Positions 25,279-34,023 of a stretch of 64,000 nucleotides of DNA are shown here, one piece after another (within the stretch, counting starts at the first letter, position 1; every line of letters starts with the position of its first letter). The position numbers were made by a program, and so were the translations under genes. The notes beneath the pieces are model-generated. The model was not told the origin of the DNA, searched no databases, and saw only the letters and a list, made by a program, of their open reading frames with translations. The DNA is from Cohnella abietis (lineage in GTDB: Bacteria; Bacillota; Bacilli; Paenibacillales; Paenibacillaceae), in contig NZ_AP019400.1 in NCBI RefSeq assembly GCF_004295585.1, forward strand, positions 6,564,501 to 6,628,500, written 5' to 3'.

Positions 25279-26022
25279 TTACACCATTCCGCCATTCACA
25301 CGAATGGTTTGACCCGTAATCCACTTTGATTCCTCACTGGCCAAGAATAATGTGACGCTTGCGATCTCATCTGGTTCTCCGAGGCGTCCGAAAGCATTCG
25401 TTTTGCGAATACCCTCAATCTGCTCCTCTGATTTGCCAACCGTGAATAGCTCAGTGTTAATCGGTCCCGGTGCAATCGTGTTAATCGTAATCCCCTTCGC
25501 ACCTAACTCTTTGGCCAACTGACGGGTAAATTGCTCTACCGCCCCCTTGGTTCCAGCATACACACTATAGGTAGGGAACATTAAACCAGCAACAGAGGTT
25601 GAAAAATTAATAATGCGGCCGTTCTCCTCCATATGCTTAGCTGCCTGTTGGCAAGCAAAGAAGGTACCCTTCACATTAATCGCAAATTGCTTATCGAAAT
25701 CCTCTTCCGTAACACTGGCAATCGGCTTTGTAATCATAATCCCAGCGTTGTTGACGAGAATATCAATACGTTCATATACCTTTAGTGTCTCTTGAAACAA
25801 TCTCTCCACTTCAGCCACACTGCTGATGTCTGCTTGAATGGCTACTGCTTCCCCGCCATTATTTTTAATTCCCGTTACAACCTCTTCAGCCTTATCCGGA
25901 CTGCTTGCATAGTTAACTACGACCTTAGCCCCGTTCCGGGCAAGCTCTTCGGCGATTTCACGCCCAATTCCTCTAGACGCACCTGTTACTAGCGCCACCT
26001 TGCCTTTCAATTTGTTATCCAT
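25279..26022 (-). CDS. Short-chain dehydrogenase/reductase (3-oxoacyl-ACP reductase-like)
   Basis: The ATG at 26022 (MDNKLKGKVALVTG) has GGAGGA 8 bases upstream; a TTG six codons further up would put the SD inside the gene. The cofactor site is TGASRGIGREIA, the catalytic Ser/Tyr/Lys lie in NFSTSVAGL and YAGTKGA, and the NNAGI motif is present. It is a cytosolic NAD(P)-dependent oxidoreductase of 247 residues. Similar stand-alone SDRs act on many substrates, so a role in fatty acid synthesis should not be assumed. Confidence 0.88.
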   Translation of the reverse strand: MDNKLKGKVALVTGASRGIGREIAEELARNGAKVVVNYASSPDKAEEVVTGIKNNGGEAVAIQADISSVAEVERLFQETLKVYERIDILVNNAGIMITKPIASVTEEDFDKQFAINVKGTFFACQQAAKHMEENGRIINFSTSVAGLMFPTYSVYAGTKGAVEQFTRQLAKELGAKGITINTIAPGPINTELFTVGKSEEQIEGIRKTNAFGRLGEPDEIASVTLFLASEESKWITGQTIRVNGGMV

Positions 26023-26183
26023 TATATATTCCTCCAATTAGGGTCGATGTATAATATTCGCTTCGTGAAATGATTATATGTTAGCCACAAACAATAATCA
26101 AGTGACAATTTTATATATTTGTCAGTACTCATCGTTCAAATATTTTCAGTCCTATTTTACAAACAACCGAAAAACAAAAAGAA

Positions 26184-26222
26184 AGAACTTCTGACGGCTT
26201 CAAGCCGCACCAAAAATTCTTT
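26184..26222 (-). terminator. Stem-loop after the MarR gene
   Basis: CGGCTT/AAGCCG form an inner stem, with AAAGAA/TTCTTT outside; about 55 bases past the MarR stop. Confidence 0.55.
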
Positions 26223-26275
26223 CTCCACTTAGCTGTATCTATATGAGAAGCCATTCGTGTAGGCTTGGACAATTG

Positions 26276-26734
26276 TTATTTCTCATACATATTAATATCG
26301 TTGAAGTAACTATAAACCTGATTAAGCAAACCCGTAAGTGCTTGGCTTTGCTCCTCCCCTAACTTTTCCGCTAGGCCGGTAAAAATAACCGTAAATCGCT
26401 TAAGTGCCTTCTGAGCAATATCTTCGCCTTTTTCCGTCAGCCTGAGCAGCGTTATCCGTTTATCCTTAGAATCATTGTACCGTTCAACGCAACCATCACT
26501 CATTAATTGCTTAATCATTTGAGTAACTGTCGGCGAGGTTACGGATAATCTTCTGCTAATATCGGAAATATTGACGCCCTGATCGCTCTGTTCCGTTAAT
26601 ACTTTAATACAAAGCAGAACCCGAACCTCACTTGGTTTAATACCATCTATCGGTTGCTTGCGCCATTCGGCTCTAGAAAACTGTTGAAAGGAATCCATCA
26701 TTTCCTTAACAATAGTGGATTTATCTTCCTGCAC
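26276..26734 (-). CDS. MarR-family regulator
   Basis: The 152-residue protein starts at GTG 26734 with GAGGTGAT upstream. The winged helix has VNISDISRRLSVTSPTVTQMIKQL and the wing DKRITLLRLTEKG. MarR proteins are dimers that respond to small toxic molecules. It lies 167 bases behind the MFS exporter in the same direction and is the likely regulator of that gene. Confidence 0.88.
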   Translation of the reverse strand: MQEDKSTIVKEMMDSFQQFSRAEWRKQPIDGIKPSEVRVLLCIKVLTEQSDQGVNISDISRRLSVTSPTVTQMIKQLMSDGCVERYNDSKDKRITLLRLTEKGEDIAQKALKRFTVIFTGLAEKLGEEQSQALTGLLNQVYSYFNDINMYEK

Positions 26735-26865
26735 GGTATATCACCTCGTTCTCATCGTACTCTCCAATAATAGTACTAAAAACACAAGTCATTTGTAACC
26801 CCAAATGCCAAATACAATGCCTCTTTAGTGGGAAAAGTAACCATTCAATAATGATTTTCAAGAAA

Positions 26866-26892
26866 GGCGCACCGGATTTAATCCGATACGCC
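26866..26892 (-). terminator. Stem-loop after the MFS exporter gene
   Basis: GGCGCACCGGATT pairs with AATCCGATACGCC with a bulge; the T-run is poor, so partial read-through into the MarR gene is likely. Confidence 0.4.
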
Positions 26893-26901
26893 ATTGCCTA
26901 T

Positions 26902-28524
26902 TTAATGTGCTGCAGACTTTTGGAGCTTATCGACATGTTCCTCTTCTGATTGATTTTGCTGCTGTTCATTGTTTGACCGTAACGGGATTTCCTTCAAGAA
27001 GAAGGTAAGCACCAGTCCAATGGCAACTAACACAGCACCTAACAAGAAGACGGTAGACAATGTATCACCCAATACAGAACGAAGCATATCCATCATTTGC
27101 GTGTACAAGGACTGATCCTGCTCTGGCAGCTTCGATTGAATATCCTTCAGCAAAGGCTGATTCATCAGCGATCTAGGGTCCAGCAGCTGCGTCAATTGAG
27201 CTGCAGTGTCCGGACTAGCTTGAGATAAATCCACCGCTGAGCCCGAGCTAATCGCTTTTTCCAAATTGCGTGTCATTGCAGAGTTCATAACCGATCCGAA
27301 GATCGCGATTCCTATCGTTCCGCCTAGATTTCTGAATAGCGTTGAGGTAGCCGTAGCTACTCCAAGCTGAGAAGGTGGCAACGCATTTTGTACAGTCAAG
27401 GTAAATACAGACATGCTTAGTCCAAGCCCCACACCAAACACAGCCATACTCGCAACTGCCATTGCTACACTATTCATGTAGGCCATCATAACCAAGCTGA
27501 TTACCATAATGGCTACACCAATAAGTGCAAACCGTTTGTATTTTCCGGACTTCGATATCCAACGCCCTACCAAGGTACTAAGAACGATCATCGTAAGGGA
27601 CATCGGTATATTCACAAATCCAGATTGCGTTGGAGTTAAGCCTTCAACACCTTGCACGAAGAAGGGCAGATAGATCATAGCACCCATCATACCTGCGTTC
27701 ATTAGAAAGCCAACTGAGTTGGATAAGGTTACAATACTGTTTTTGAATAAGGAAAGCGGTAGAACAGGACTTTTTGCTTTTCTTTCAATGAATACTAGGA
27801 TGACAATTCCGACGACAGCTGCCGCGAAGAGACCTATTATTCGTTCCGAGCCCCATGCATATTTATTACCCGCCCATGAGAAGCCAAGCAGCAGGCTGAC
27901 AATGGATGCCGAAAGAACAAGAGAACCCCAGTAATCAATCGATTCCGAGGATACGCGCGCTGTCTTCGGAAACATACGCCAAATCATAACAAATGCAACA
28001 ACACCCAGCGGAAGGAAGCTCCAGAACAGCCATTTCCATGCCATGTGGTCAATCATCACTCCACCGAGGGTTGGGCCAAGAATACTGGAGAAGCCGAAGA
28101 TCGCCATCATAATGCCAGTCCACTTAGCTCTTTCACGTGGGGCAAACAAATCCCCTACAGCAGTAACTGTCGTAGACATCAATACCCCAGCACCAACACC
28201 TTGTATTGCGCGAAAAATAATCATTTGGTATATATCAGTCGACAATCCGGTCAAAAAGGAGCCGATCATAAAAATAACAATCCCGCCAAGCAAAAACGGT
28301 TTTCGACCATAGATATCAGATAGCTTCCCGACAAGTACAGTGGAAATTGTAGACATTAGCATGAATACCGTTATGACCCATGAGTAGTATTCCATGCCGC
28401 CCAGAATGGCAATAATTCGAGGCATTGCCGTGCTTACGAGCGTCTGGTTAATAGCTGCGAAAAACATTGCCGCCATAAGCGCGATCATAACGGTTACCTT
28501 CTGCTTCTGTGATAAATGATTCAT
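26902..28524 (-). CDS. MFS multidrug exporter, DHA2 (14-TM) family
   Basis: The 540-residue protein begins with the membrane segment containing LMAAMFFAAINQTLVSTAMP, has motif A GKLSDIYGRKPFLL and a GPTLGGVMIDH motif C, and shows about 14 hydrophobic segments with a long extracellular loop before the last one. It is a proton-driven drug efflux pump of the EmrB/QacA/LmrB type. AGAAGGCG precedes the ATG. A 17-base palindrome at 28584-28600 lies in its promoter region. Confidence 0.92.
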   Translation of the reverse strand: MNHLSQKQKVTVMIALMAAMFFAAINQTLVSTAMPRIIAILGGMEYYSWVITVFMLMSTISTVLVGKLSDIYGRKPFLLGGIVIFMIGSFLTGLSTDIYQMIIFRAIQGVGAGVLMSTTVTAVGDLFAPRERAKWTGIMMAIFGFSSILGPTLGGVMIDHMAWKWLFWSFLPLGVVAFVMIWRMFPKTARVSSESIDYWGSLVLSASIVSLLLGFSWAGNKYAWGSERIIGLFAAAVVGIVILVFIERKAKSPVLPLSLFKNSIVTLSNSVGFLMNAGMMGAMIYLPFFVQGVEGLTPTQSGFVNIPMSLTMIVLSTLVGRWISKSGKYKRFALIGVAIMVISLVMMAYMNSVAMAVASMAVFGVGLGLSMSVFTLTVQNALPPSQLGVATATSTLFRNLGGTIGIAIFGSVMNSAMTRNLEKAISSGSAVDLSQASPDTAAQLTQLLDPRSLMNQPLLKDIQSKLPEQDQSLYTQMMDMLRSVLGDTLSTVFLLGAVLVAIGLVLTFFLKEIPLRSNNEQQQNQSEEEHVDKLQKSAAH

Positions 28525-28583
28525 TAGTATTCGCCTTCTTTTTGTAAAGTAAAGTTCTATTTATGTATTAAACCACAATATTA

Positions 28584-28600
28584 ATAGGTTGGCAACCTAT
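28584..28600. promoter_or_regulatory. Palindromic operator of the MFS exporter
   Basis: ATAGGTT-GGC-AACCTAT is a perfect inverted repeat between the divergent MFS and NUDIX genes, 60 bases from the MFS start and 85 from the NUDIX start. The arm length and form suit a MarR- or TetR-like dimer. Confidence 0.55.
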
Positions 28601-28684
28601 ATATTTAGCGAGTGATGGTAATATGTGGGATGCACCTGATATAATGAGTAAAATTATATTCTCATCCTAAGGACGTGTTCTTTA

Positions 28685-29302
28685 ATGGAAACGAAGTGGT
28701 TAGAATGGGCGAAGCAAATCCAAGCTATTGCACAAACAGGATTAACCTATTCCAAGGATGTTTATGACACTGAGCGATACGAGGCATTGAGGGATATCAG
28801 CGTAGATATTCTGGCTAATTATACTTCTGTTAGTAAGGAGAAAATATCTCTTACATTCGCAAGTGAGCTTGGCTATGCAACTCCTAAAGTGGATGTTCGC
28901 GGCGTTATTTTTAGAGAAAATAAAATATTGTTGGTTCGTGAGAAGCACGATGGGTCATGGGCATTACCGGGAGGCTGGGCAGATGTTGGCTTCTCGCCAT
29001 CGGAAATAGCAGTGAAAGAGACTAAAGAAGAAGCTGGGTTTGATGTTGTGCCTGTTCGTCTTTTAGCTGTGCTAGACAAGAAATTTCATAATCATCCTCC
29101 TGGGGCTTATCATGTATATAAGATGTTTATTCGCTGTGAAATTGTTGGTGGACAAGCTGAGGCAGGCGTGGAAACAAGCGATGTTGATTTCTTCTCCTTG
29201 GATAATTTGCCCGAGCTATCCCTTGAGAGAAATACGGTAGAACAAATACAAGCTATGTTTGATTTTCTTGAGAATCCTGATAAAGAAGTCATTCTTGATT
29301 AA
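28685..29302 (+). CDS. NUDIX hydrolase with N-terminal helical domain
   Basis: The 205-residue protein has an N-terminal domain of about 60 residues, typical of the 'NUDIX N-terminal' family, followed by the Nudix region. The box reads GGWADVGFSPSEIAVKETKEEAGF, with Asp for the first Glu and Lys for the usual Arg of the REVxEE core, so catalysis may be altered. Such proteins cleave nucleoside diphosphates linked to other groups (ADP-ribose, NADH). It is the first of two codirected genes; the AraC gene starts 84 bases on. Confidence 0.82.
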   Translation: METKWLEWAKQIQAIAQTGLTYSKDVYDTERYEALRDISVDILANYTSVSKEKISLTFASELGYATPKVDVRGVIFRENKILLVREKHDGSWALPGGWADVGFSPSEIAVKETKEEAGFDVVPVRLLAVLDKKFHNHPPGAYHVYKMFIRCEIVGGQAEAGVETSDVDFFSLDNLPELSLERNTVEQIQAMFDFLENPDKEVILD

Positions 29303-29385
29303 CGTTGCGAGCCTGTTCGGTAAAAGCATGCAATGACAGGATCAACTAATGCGACGGTGATAAGATGAATAACAAAGGGGGTGTG

Positions 29386-30255
29386 ATGCGGTTGGATTGG
29401 CTTATTCGTATGAAGGATGCTCTTGATCTGATAGAAACGAAGATAGAGGAACAGTTGGATATCGGTGACATTGCTAAGGTAGCTTGTTCGTCCCCTTTTC
29501 ATTTTCAGCGGATGTTTCATATGTTGACCGGGATGACAGTGGCGGAATATATTCGCAAACGCAAACTAACCTTAGCTGCGCAGGAGTTCTCAATGACTTC
29601 AGCTAAAGTATTGGATGTCGCGCTTAAGTATGGCTATGACTCGCCGGAGTCCTTCTCTAAAGCATTTCGGAAGCTCCATGGTGTACCTCCTTCGGAGGCT
29701 CGTGGTTCAGGGGTCCGCCTTAAAGCCTTTCCCCGCATTTCATTCCATCTATCTCTAAAGGGGGACAAGAATATGGATTACAAAATTGTTGATAGAAGTG
29801 CGTTCACCGTTATTGGAAAAGCTATTCAGGTAACGACCAAGGATGGTGAAAATCTTCGACAAATCCCGAAGCTCTGGGCGGAGTGTAACGAAGACGGCAC
29901 AACAGATAGGCTTTGTGCAATTGGGATAGATAAGGATCTATTAGGAATCTGCATGGATTTCCAACATGAGCAAGAACAATTCACCTATTTAATTGCTGTT
30001 GAAGACAGCTCAGGAGCACTAGTGGAAGAAGGTCTCGTCTCAAAGACCGTTCCTGCCTCTACTTGGGCGGTATTCACATCTGTCGGTCCGATGCCAGGAG
30101 CCATTCAGGACGTGTGGAAGAGAATTTTCCAGGAGTGGTTCCCCGCTACAGGAAACGAGCACTCTGGAGGGCCAGAGCTCGAGGTCTATCCACTGGGGGA
30201 TACAACCGCAGAAGATTACGCATGCGAGGTATGGGTTCCTATTGTAAAAAAGTAG
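29386..30255 (+). CDS. AraC-family regulator with GyrI-like effector domain
   Basis: I start it at ATG 29386 (MRLDWLIRMKDALDLIE) with AAAGGGGG just upstream rather than seven codons earlier. The first 110 residues hold the two HTH motifs (IGDIAKVACSSPFHFQRMFHMLTG and LDVALKYGYDSPESFSKAFRKLHG). The second half is a GyrI/effector-binding fold with a C-terminal EVWVPI segment. The combination is the Rob/SoxS-type drug-sensing activator seen in many Bacillales. The ligand is unknown. Confidence 0.88.
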   Translation: MRLDWLIRMKDALDLIETKIEEQLDIGDIAKVACSSPFHFQRMFHMLTGMTVAEYIRKRKLTLAAQEFSMTSAKVLDVALKYGYDSPESFSKAFRKLHGVPPSEARGSGVRLKAFPRISFHLSLKGDKNMDYKIVDRSAFTVIGKAIQVTTKDGENLRQIPKLWAECNEDGTTDRLCAIGIDKDLLGICMDFQHEQEQFTYLIAVEDSSGALVEEGLVSKTVPASTWAVFTSVGPMPGAIQDVWKRIFQEWFPATGNEHSGGPELEVYPLGDTTAEDYACEVWVPIVKK

Positions 30256-30269
30256 TGGTGGTGTAGGGG

Positions 30270-30318
30270 AGGCCCCAGCAGTGGATACACTTTTGGGGCC
30301 TTTTGGTTTTTTTCGCCG
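30270..30318 (+). terminator. Terminator after the AraC-type gene
   Basis: AGGCCCC pairs with GGGGCCT, followed by TTTTGGTTTTTTT. Confidence 0.85.
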
Positions 30319-30400
30319 CAGTTGCTCGAATCCGCCGTTCTTAGTAGCCCTCAGTGCGTTATTCCATCGCAGTTACTCGAATTCGCCTTTCTATAAAGCA
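30318..30400. repeat. Two-unit 51-bp repeat
   Basis: GCAGTT-CTCGAAT-CGCC-TTCT recurs at 30318 and 30369, 51 bases apart. It lies between the terminator and the stop of the WYL gene. The period matches the longer arrays, but the sequence similarity is weaker. Confidence 0.6.
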
Positions 30401-31306
30401 TTAATAGTTCTGCAAAGTCTTTTCCAACAGCCCCTTGACGATTTCTTGCAGCTGAGGGGGACTAATGACCTTTACTTCAGGACCGTATGAAAGCAGCTTC
30501 CGCGCAGTAAAGGGAAACTCTTCCAAAGGAACCTCCCCGCGCCACTCGTTATTGTGAACAGACTTGAATAGAACATCTGATTCGGCAATCCTTGCTCCAA
30601 AATCAGTGAATTGCAGCACCACCTCTACCGTTTCCCTGCTATCCTCTGAATTCAGCCACTCCTTAAGAGTTGGAATAGCATTGTCTGAGTCTGATCGATT
30701 GAGCACCTCCAACTGCTGCATCCTATCCGTCCGATACAATAACACCCGTTCATTCTTTTTAGCTGGCATGTACCAAAATCCATTCTCATAGTAGATGCCG
30801 ATCGGATAAACCTGCACCTTCTTTGTTCCACTCCGGGAAGCGTACGCGAATTCAATCTCTTTTTTATCCACTGATGCACTTAAAATTGTCGTAGTTAATG
30901 ATTCCGGCTGCACTGAATGGTGCTGAAGAAATGTAATGTGCTGCCTCATGCGAATGATCATATCCTTTACATCGTCGGGCAAACTAGAAAAATACTGCTC
31001 CGCAAGATAAGCCCTTATCGAACCAAATGGAAAATCGGGGACCTTCTCCAAATATTCAATCATCAAGAATAGGCCAAACGCCTCGTGCTGCGCAAGTTGA
31101 AGTGGTGGCAAAATTCTATTCGGAAGCACACGATAACCCCCGCTAGCACCCACTTCTGTGTACAGAGGAACTCCCTTCTTTTGCAAATCATCTAAGTCCC
31201 GCTGAATGGTGCGCACCGATACATCAAAACGTTCAGCCAGCTCGCGGGCAGTGAACTTTTTTCTCGAGTCTAATGCTCGCATTATCGCAAGTCTTCGATC
31301 ATTCAT
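30401..31306 (-). CDS. WYL-domain transcriptional regulator (HTH DeoR-like)
   Basis: The N-terminal helix-turn-helix is FTARELAERFDVSVRTIQRDLDDL, and a WYL domain follows (about 130-220, with YENGFWYMPAKKNERVLLYRTDRM), then a WCX-like C-terminus. WYL proteins bind nucleic acid or nucleotide ligands and often control stress genes. The gene starts at ATG 31306 with AAGGGGG upstream, divergent from the DHFR-like gene by 81 bases, so it may regulate that gene. Confidence 0.88.
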   Translation of the reverse strand: MNDRRLAIMRALDSRKKFTARELAERFDVSVRTIQRDLDDLQKKGVPLYTEVGASGGYRVLPNRILPPLQLAQHEAFGLFLMIEYLEKVPDFPFGSIRAYLAEQYFSSLPDDVKDMIIRMRQHITFLQHHSVQPESLTTTILSASVDKKEIEFAYASRSGTKKVQVYPIGIYYENGFWYMPAKKNERVLLYRTDRMQQLEVLNRSDSDNAIPTLKEWLNSEDSRETVEVVLQFTDFGARIAESDVLFKSVHNNEWRGEVPLEEFPFTARKLLSYGPEVKVISPPQLQEIVKGLLEKTLQNY

Positions 31307-31387
31307 TTTCGAACCCCCTTACATAATTACGTCATCTTTTGTCGTAGTTTTACTGTACCATAAATTTTAGAAGGGAGTGTTTAGAGT

Positions 31388-31921
31388 ATGAAAAATAATA
31401 AAGTGGTGCTGTATATTGCCATGAGCTTGGATGGTTATATCGCGAAGTCCAACGGTTCGGTGGATTGGCTGTTTGATGTCGAAGGTGACGGTGAGGATAA
31501 TGGATACAATCATTTTTACAGCACGGTGGGGACGATCGTAATGGGGCGACTCACGTATGACGAGGTGCTTCAATTGGCCGATGACTTTCCTTACGCCAAT
31601 AAGACTTGCTATGTTCTGTCTCGATCGAAGCAAGCTCCTGCTCCACACGTGATTTTTACGGATGAGGACATTAATGCTCTTATTCCTAGGTTAAAAAATG
31701 AATCAGATGGTGACGTTTGGCTTGTGGGAGGGGGGCAGCTTGTAGCAGCTTTTCTGGAAGCTAACTTATTGGATGAGCTCCAAATCGCCGTCATTCCGAA
31801 AGTACTCGGAGAGGGTATCCCCCTATTTCCGAAGGGAACCCTCCCAAGCGCTTTCCGTTTAACACAGATACAACAGTTCGGGCAGATTGTTTCACTTAGT
31901 TATACCGCAAAAGCGGATTAG
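31388..31921 (+). CDS. Dihydrofolate reductase-like (RibD C-terminal domain) protein
   Basis: The 177-residue protein starts YIAMSLDGYIAKSNGSVDWL and ends with VWLVGGGQLVAAFLEANLLDELQIAVIPKVLG, the pattern of the RibD-C/DHFR-like family (YwjB and similar). Members are NADPH-binding reductases; most lack an assigned substrate. AAGGGAG lies 10 bases before the ATG. Divergent from the WYL regulator gene. Confidence 0.85.
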   Translation: MKNNKVVLYIAMSLDGYIAKSNGSVDWLFDVEGDGEDNGYNHFYSTVGTIVMGRLTYDEVLQLADDFPYANKTCYVLSRSKQAPAPHVIFTDEDINALIPRLKNESDGDVWLVGGGQLVAAFLEANLLDELQIAVIPKVLGEGIPLFPKGTLPSAFRLTQIQQFGQIVSLSYTAKAD

Positions 31922-31934
31922 AAATTTGTTGAGG

Positions 31935-32939
31935 CTACTTCGTCTCCTCTTGAATTTCACTACCAAAACAGAGAGAGCTTTCTTTCATGGATTTCGTCAA
32001 TTTTCCTCTCAAGCCTATCATCCAATCGGGCTCATTAGCCCATTTTTCAGATATGGACCTAAGAGAGCGGGTATACCCATATAAATTAGCAAAACGCCTG
32101 CATGCGGGTATAATAGCTGGAAAATTATCTGAAACAGGATACTCACTGCGATATCCATCCATAAAGCATTGCTCTTTCTGACTGAAAAGCTCACTTGGAA
32201 TACAGTCCTTCAAGCTATCTAGTGCCTGCTCAATATCCATGGCATACCAATGATACATGGCATCATCAAAATCAATAACGTTACATGAATTTGTTGCCTC
32301 ATCGAAAAAAACATTATCATATTCAAAATCATAATGAATAAGACCAAAATTAGTATTAGTAATAGGTACAGTAGAAAAATAATCTTGTAATTGTTTGGAC
32401 TCTTTTAGAGCTGCTGTTTCTGTTGGGAAATCAGTTAAAATGTCCTGAATCCAATGTAAAACATCATTGTACGACCATCTCTTGTGCATATCCGGTGTAT
32501 ATTGACTAGATAAATGGTGAAGCTTTCCTAACGCTTTGCCATGGCTGAATATTATGGCATCACTAAAATCTGTTTTATTAATCTGTATACCTGATACACG
32601 CTTAAACACCGAAGCAAAGTAATCACCCCAAGGGGTTTGTGCCTCTACAAGCTCTTCGTCACTTTTTGATCTTACCGATTCTAAAACTCCATAGCCCTTC
32701 GTCCGCAGGTAAGATATAAAATCTAGCTCTGCTAATATATTTTCTTTATTTTTCTCTGATTTCGAGGCGAATCTTAAGAGTTGGGTGTTACCTTCAAATT
32801 GAAAGGGATATATCGCATTTGAAGATATCCTATAATACTTAAACATATCAATAGACTGTTTATCGAATTCCCAATTTCCCAAAAGCATTTCGGCTAAATC
32901 CTCAATATTAAAAAGGTATTTCAATTTCAACATTGGCAT
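31935..32939 (-). CDS. Aminoglycoside phosphotransferase-fold (APH) kinase
   Basis: The 334-residue protein has the small-molecule kinase motifs LIHYDFEYDNVFF (catalytic Asp and Asn) and VIDFDDA (metal Asp, in place of DFG/D-x-D). A glycine-poor N-lobe with ASKSEKNKENILAELDF precedes. It belongs to the APH/choline-kinase-like superfamily; the substrate could be an antibiotic, a sugar or a metabolite and is not recognisable. Either ATG 32939 or 32933 is possible, since GAGGAG lies 5 or 11 bases ahead. It converges on the DHFR-like gene with a 13-base gap. Confidence 0.8.
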   Translation of the reverse strand: MPMLKLKYLFNIEDLAEMLLGNWEFDKQSIDMFKYYRISSNAIYPFQFEGNTQLLRFASKSEKNKENILAELDFISYLRTKGYGVLESVRSKSDEELVEAQTPWGDYFASVFKRVSGIQINKTDFSDAIIFSHGKALGKLHHLSSQYTPDMHKRWSYNDVLHWIQDILTDFPTETAALKESKQLQDYFSTVPITNTNFGLIHYDFEYDNVFFDEATNSCNVIDFDDAMYHWYAMDIEQALDSLKDCIPSELFSQKEQCFMDGYRSEYPVSDNFPAIIPACRRFANLYGYTRSLRSISEKWANEPDWMIGLRGKLTKSMKESSLCFGSEIQEETK

Positions 32940-32995
32940 GCAGCTCCTCGTGATTTGCAGTATCTACCTGGAATTACTCCTATTTCTGCGCACAA

Positions 32996-33025
32996 AAAGA
33001 CCGCAAGGCTATGCCTGCGGTCTTC
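32996..33025 (-). terminator. Stem-loop upstream of the APH-fold gene
   Basis: AAGACCGCA pairs with TGCGGTCTT around GGC/GCC; an oligo-T follows on the minus strand. It ends a transcript coming from the 33.1-33.2 kb region, possibly that of the small ORF at 33128. Confidence 0.7.
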
Positions 33026-33127
33026 GTAATTCTTGTAGGAGGGCAAATCAAATAAACCCTCTTAACTAACAAGAAAAATCAGCAGCAATATCCTTATAAG
33101 TGGCTGACTAATGCCAGCCTAAAATAT

Positions 33128-33181
33128 TCAGTTATCATTCACCTTATAAGTAAAAGTAGTAGTTTTAGCCCGGCGTTTCAT
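33128..33181 (-). CDS. Possible 17-residue basic peptide
   Basis: A 17-codon frame MKRRAKTTTFTYKVNDN follows GAAGGGAG by 7-8 bases and a terminator lies about 100 bases downstream. This looks like a small transcription unit, but with so few residues it could be chance. Apart from it, the 33.0-33.38 kb stretch shows no gene I can support. Confidence 0.25.
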   Translation of the reverse strand: MKRRAKTTTFTYKVNDN

Positions 33182-33378
33182 GCCGATCACTCCCTTCAAA
33201 AGCATGTTGATTTCATATTACTTTAGATTATTAATGGAAGCAATTTCTATTTCCTATTTGGGGGCCAACAGTCTCCAGCCCGTGCTCTACTGGCTTACCT
33301 GCTTTGAATCTTCTCTAAGTCAGTGTTATCATTAAATAGTATGTGATTTTACTTATAAATTTGAAGGAGGAATACCCG

Positions 33379-33508
33379 ATGAAAAAGAGATCGCTTGTGT
33401 TTTTATCCTTTGGGATTGGGTATTCTAATGCTGTCTTTTTTTAGAATTGATCTTGACGGGATAGGTCTGTCCAAACATCAATTCCAAATAATAAACAGCC
33501 ATTTATAA
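33379..33508 (+). pseudogene. Small membrane-type ORF broken by a +1 frameshift
   Basis: A strong AAGGAGG precedes ATG 33379 (MKKRSLVFLSFGIG), but the frame stops at 33444. Skipping one base near 33421 joins it to ILMLSFFRIDLDGIGLSKHQ in another frame that ends at 33508, giving a 43-residue hydrophobic-then-soluble product. The restored gene would sit 13 bases before ridA, overlapping its SD. I do not recognise the family. Decay, a sequencing error or a chance pair of frames are all possible. Confidence 0.4.
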
Positions 33509-33521
33509 GGAGAATTCACAA

Positions 33522-33926
33522 ATGACGAACTTCAACAATAATATCGTAAAAAGATATAATCCTGAAAATATAGCAAAGCCCGTAGGAAACTATAGCCATG
33601 TAACAAAAATAGATCGAAATGCTGAGATGTACGTGTTTTCTGGTCAAATCGGTATAGATCGGGATCAGCATATTCCTCCAGATATGAACCAGCAGGTCAC
33701 CCATACAATGAACAATATCGTTGAGCTCCTTGCTTCTCAGAAGCTGACTCCTGACAATGTCATTAAAATCAACATTTGGGCCACAGAAGAAATAGATTGG
33801 GATCATTTGTATGCCATTTGGGATAAAGTGTTCGGTGCAAATCCCCCTTCCATGACGATTGCTTATGTTAAGGGATTGGGTTTACCTGAATTGAAAATTG
33901 AGCTAGATGTTTGGGCTGCTGGTTAA
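33522..33926 (+). CDS. RidA-family protein (YjgF/YER057c/UK114)
   Basis: The 134-residue protein shows the RidA fold with VFSGQIGID near the start and NPPSMTIAYVKGLGLPELKIELDVWA at the end. The position of the RidA catalytic arginine (in the usual CxxRxxV/R105 region) reads PPSMTIAYV with no Arg, so imine deaminase activity is doubtful and it may be one of the Rid subfamilies without that activity. TAAGGAG lies 10 bases before the ATG. Terminator follows at 33944. Confidence 0.85.
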   Translation: MTNFNNNIVKRYNPENIAKPVGNYSHVTKIDRNAEMYVFSGQIGIDRDQHIPPDMNQQVTHTMNNIVELLASQKLTPDNVIKINIWATEEIDWDHLYAIWDKVFGANPPSMTIAYVKGLGLPELKIELDVWAAG

Positions 33927-33943
33927 GCATTATTATTCAACTA

Positions 33944-33986
33944 CAAAAAACGAACCTTAGAAGCGATTCTACGGTTCGTTTTTTTC
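33944..33986 (+). terminator. Terminator after the RidA-family gene
   Basis: AAAAAACGAACC pairs with GGTTCGTTTTTTT. Confidence 0.88.
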
Positions 33987-34023
33987 TCATTAGATTGTTC
34001 CCCGGTGACATGTATTCCACTTA

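Noticed and set aside
33522..33926. Frame from 33379 as an N-terminal part of RidA
   Set aside because: The frames differ, there are stops between, and RidA has its own SD and full-length start.
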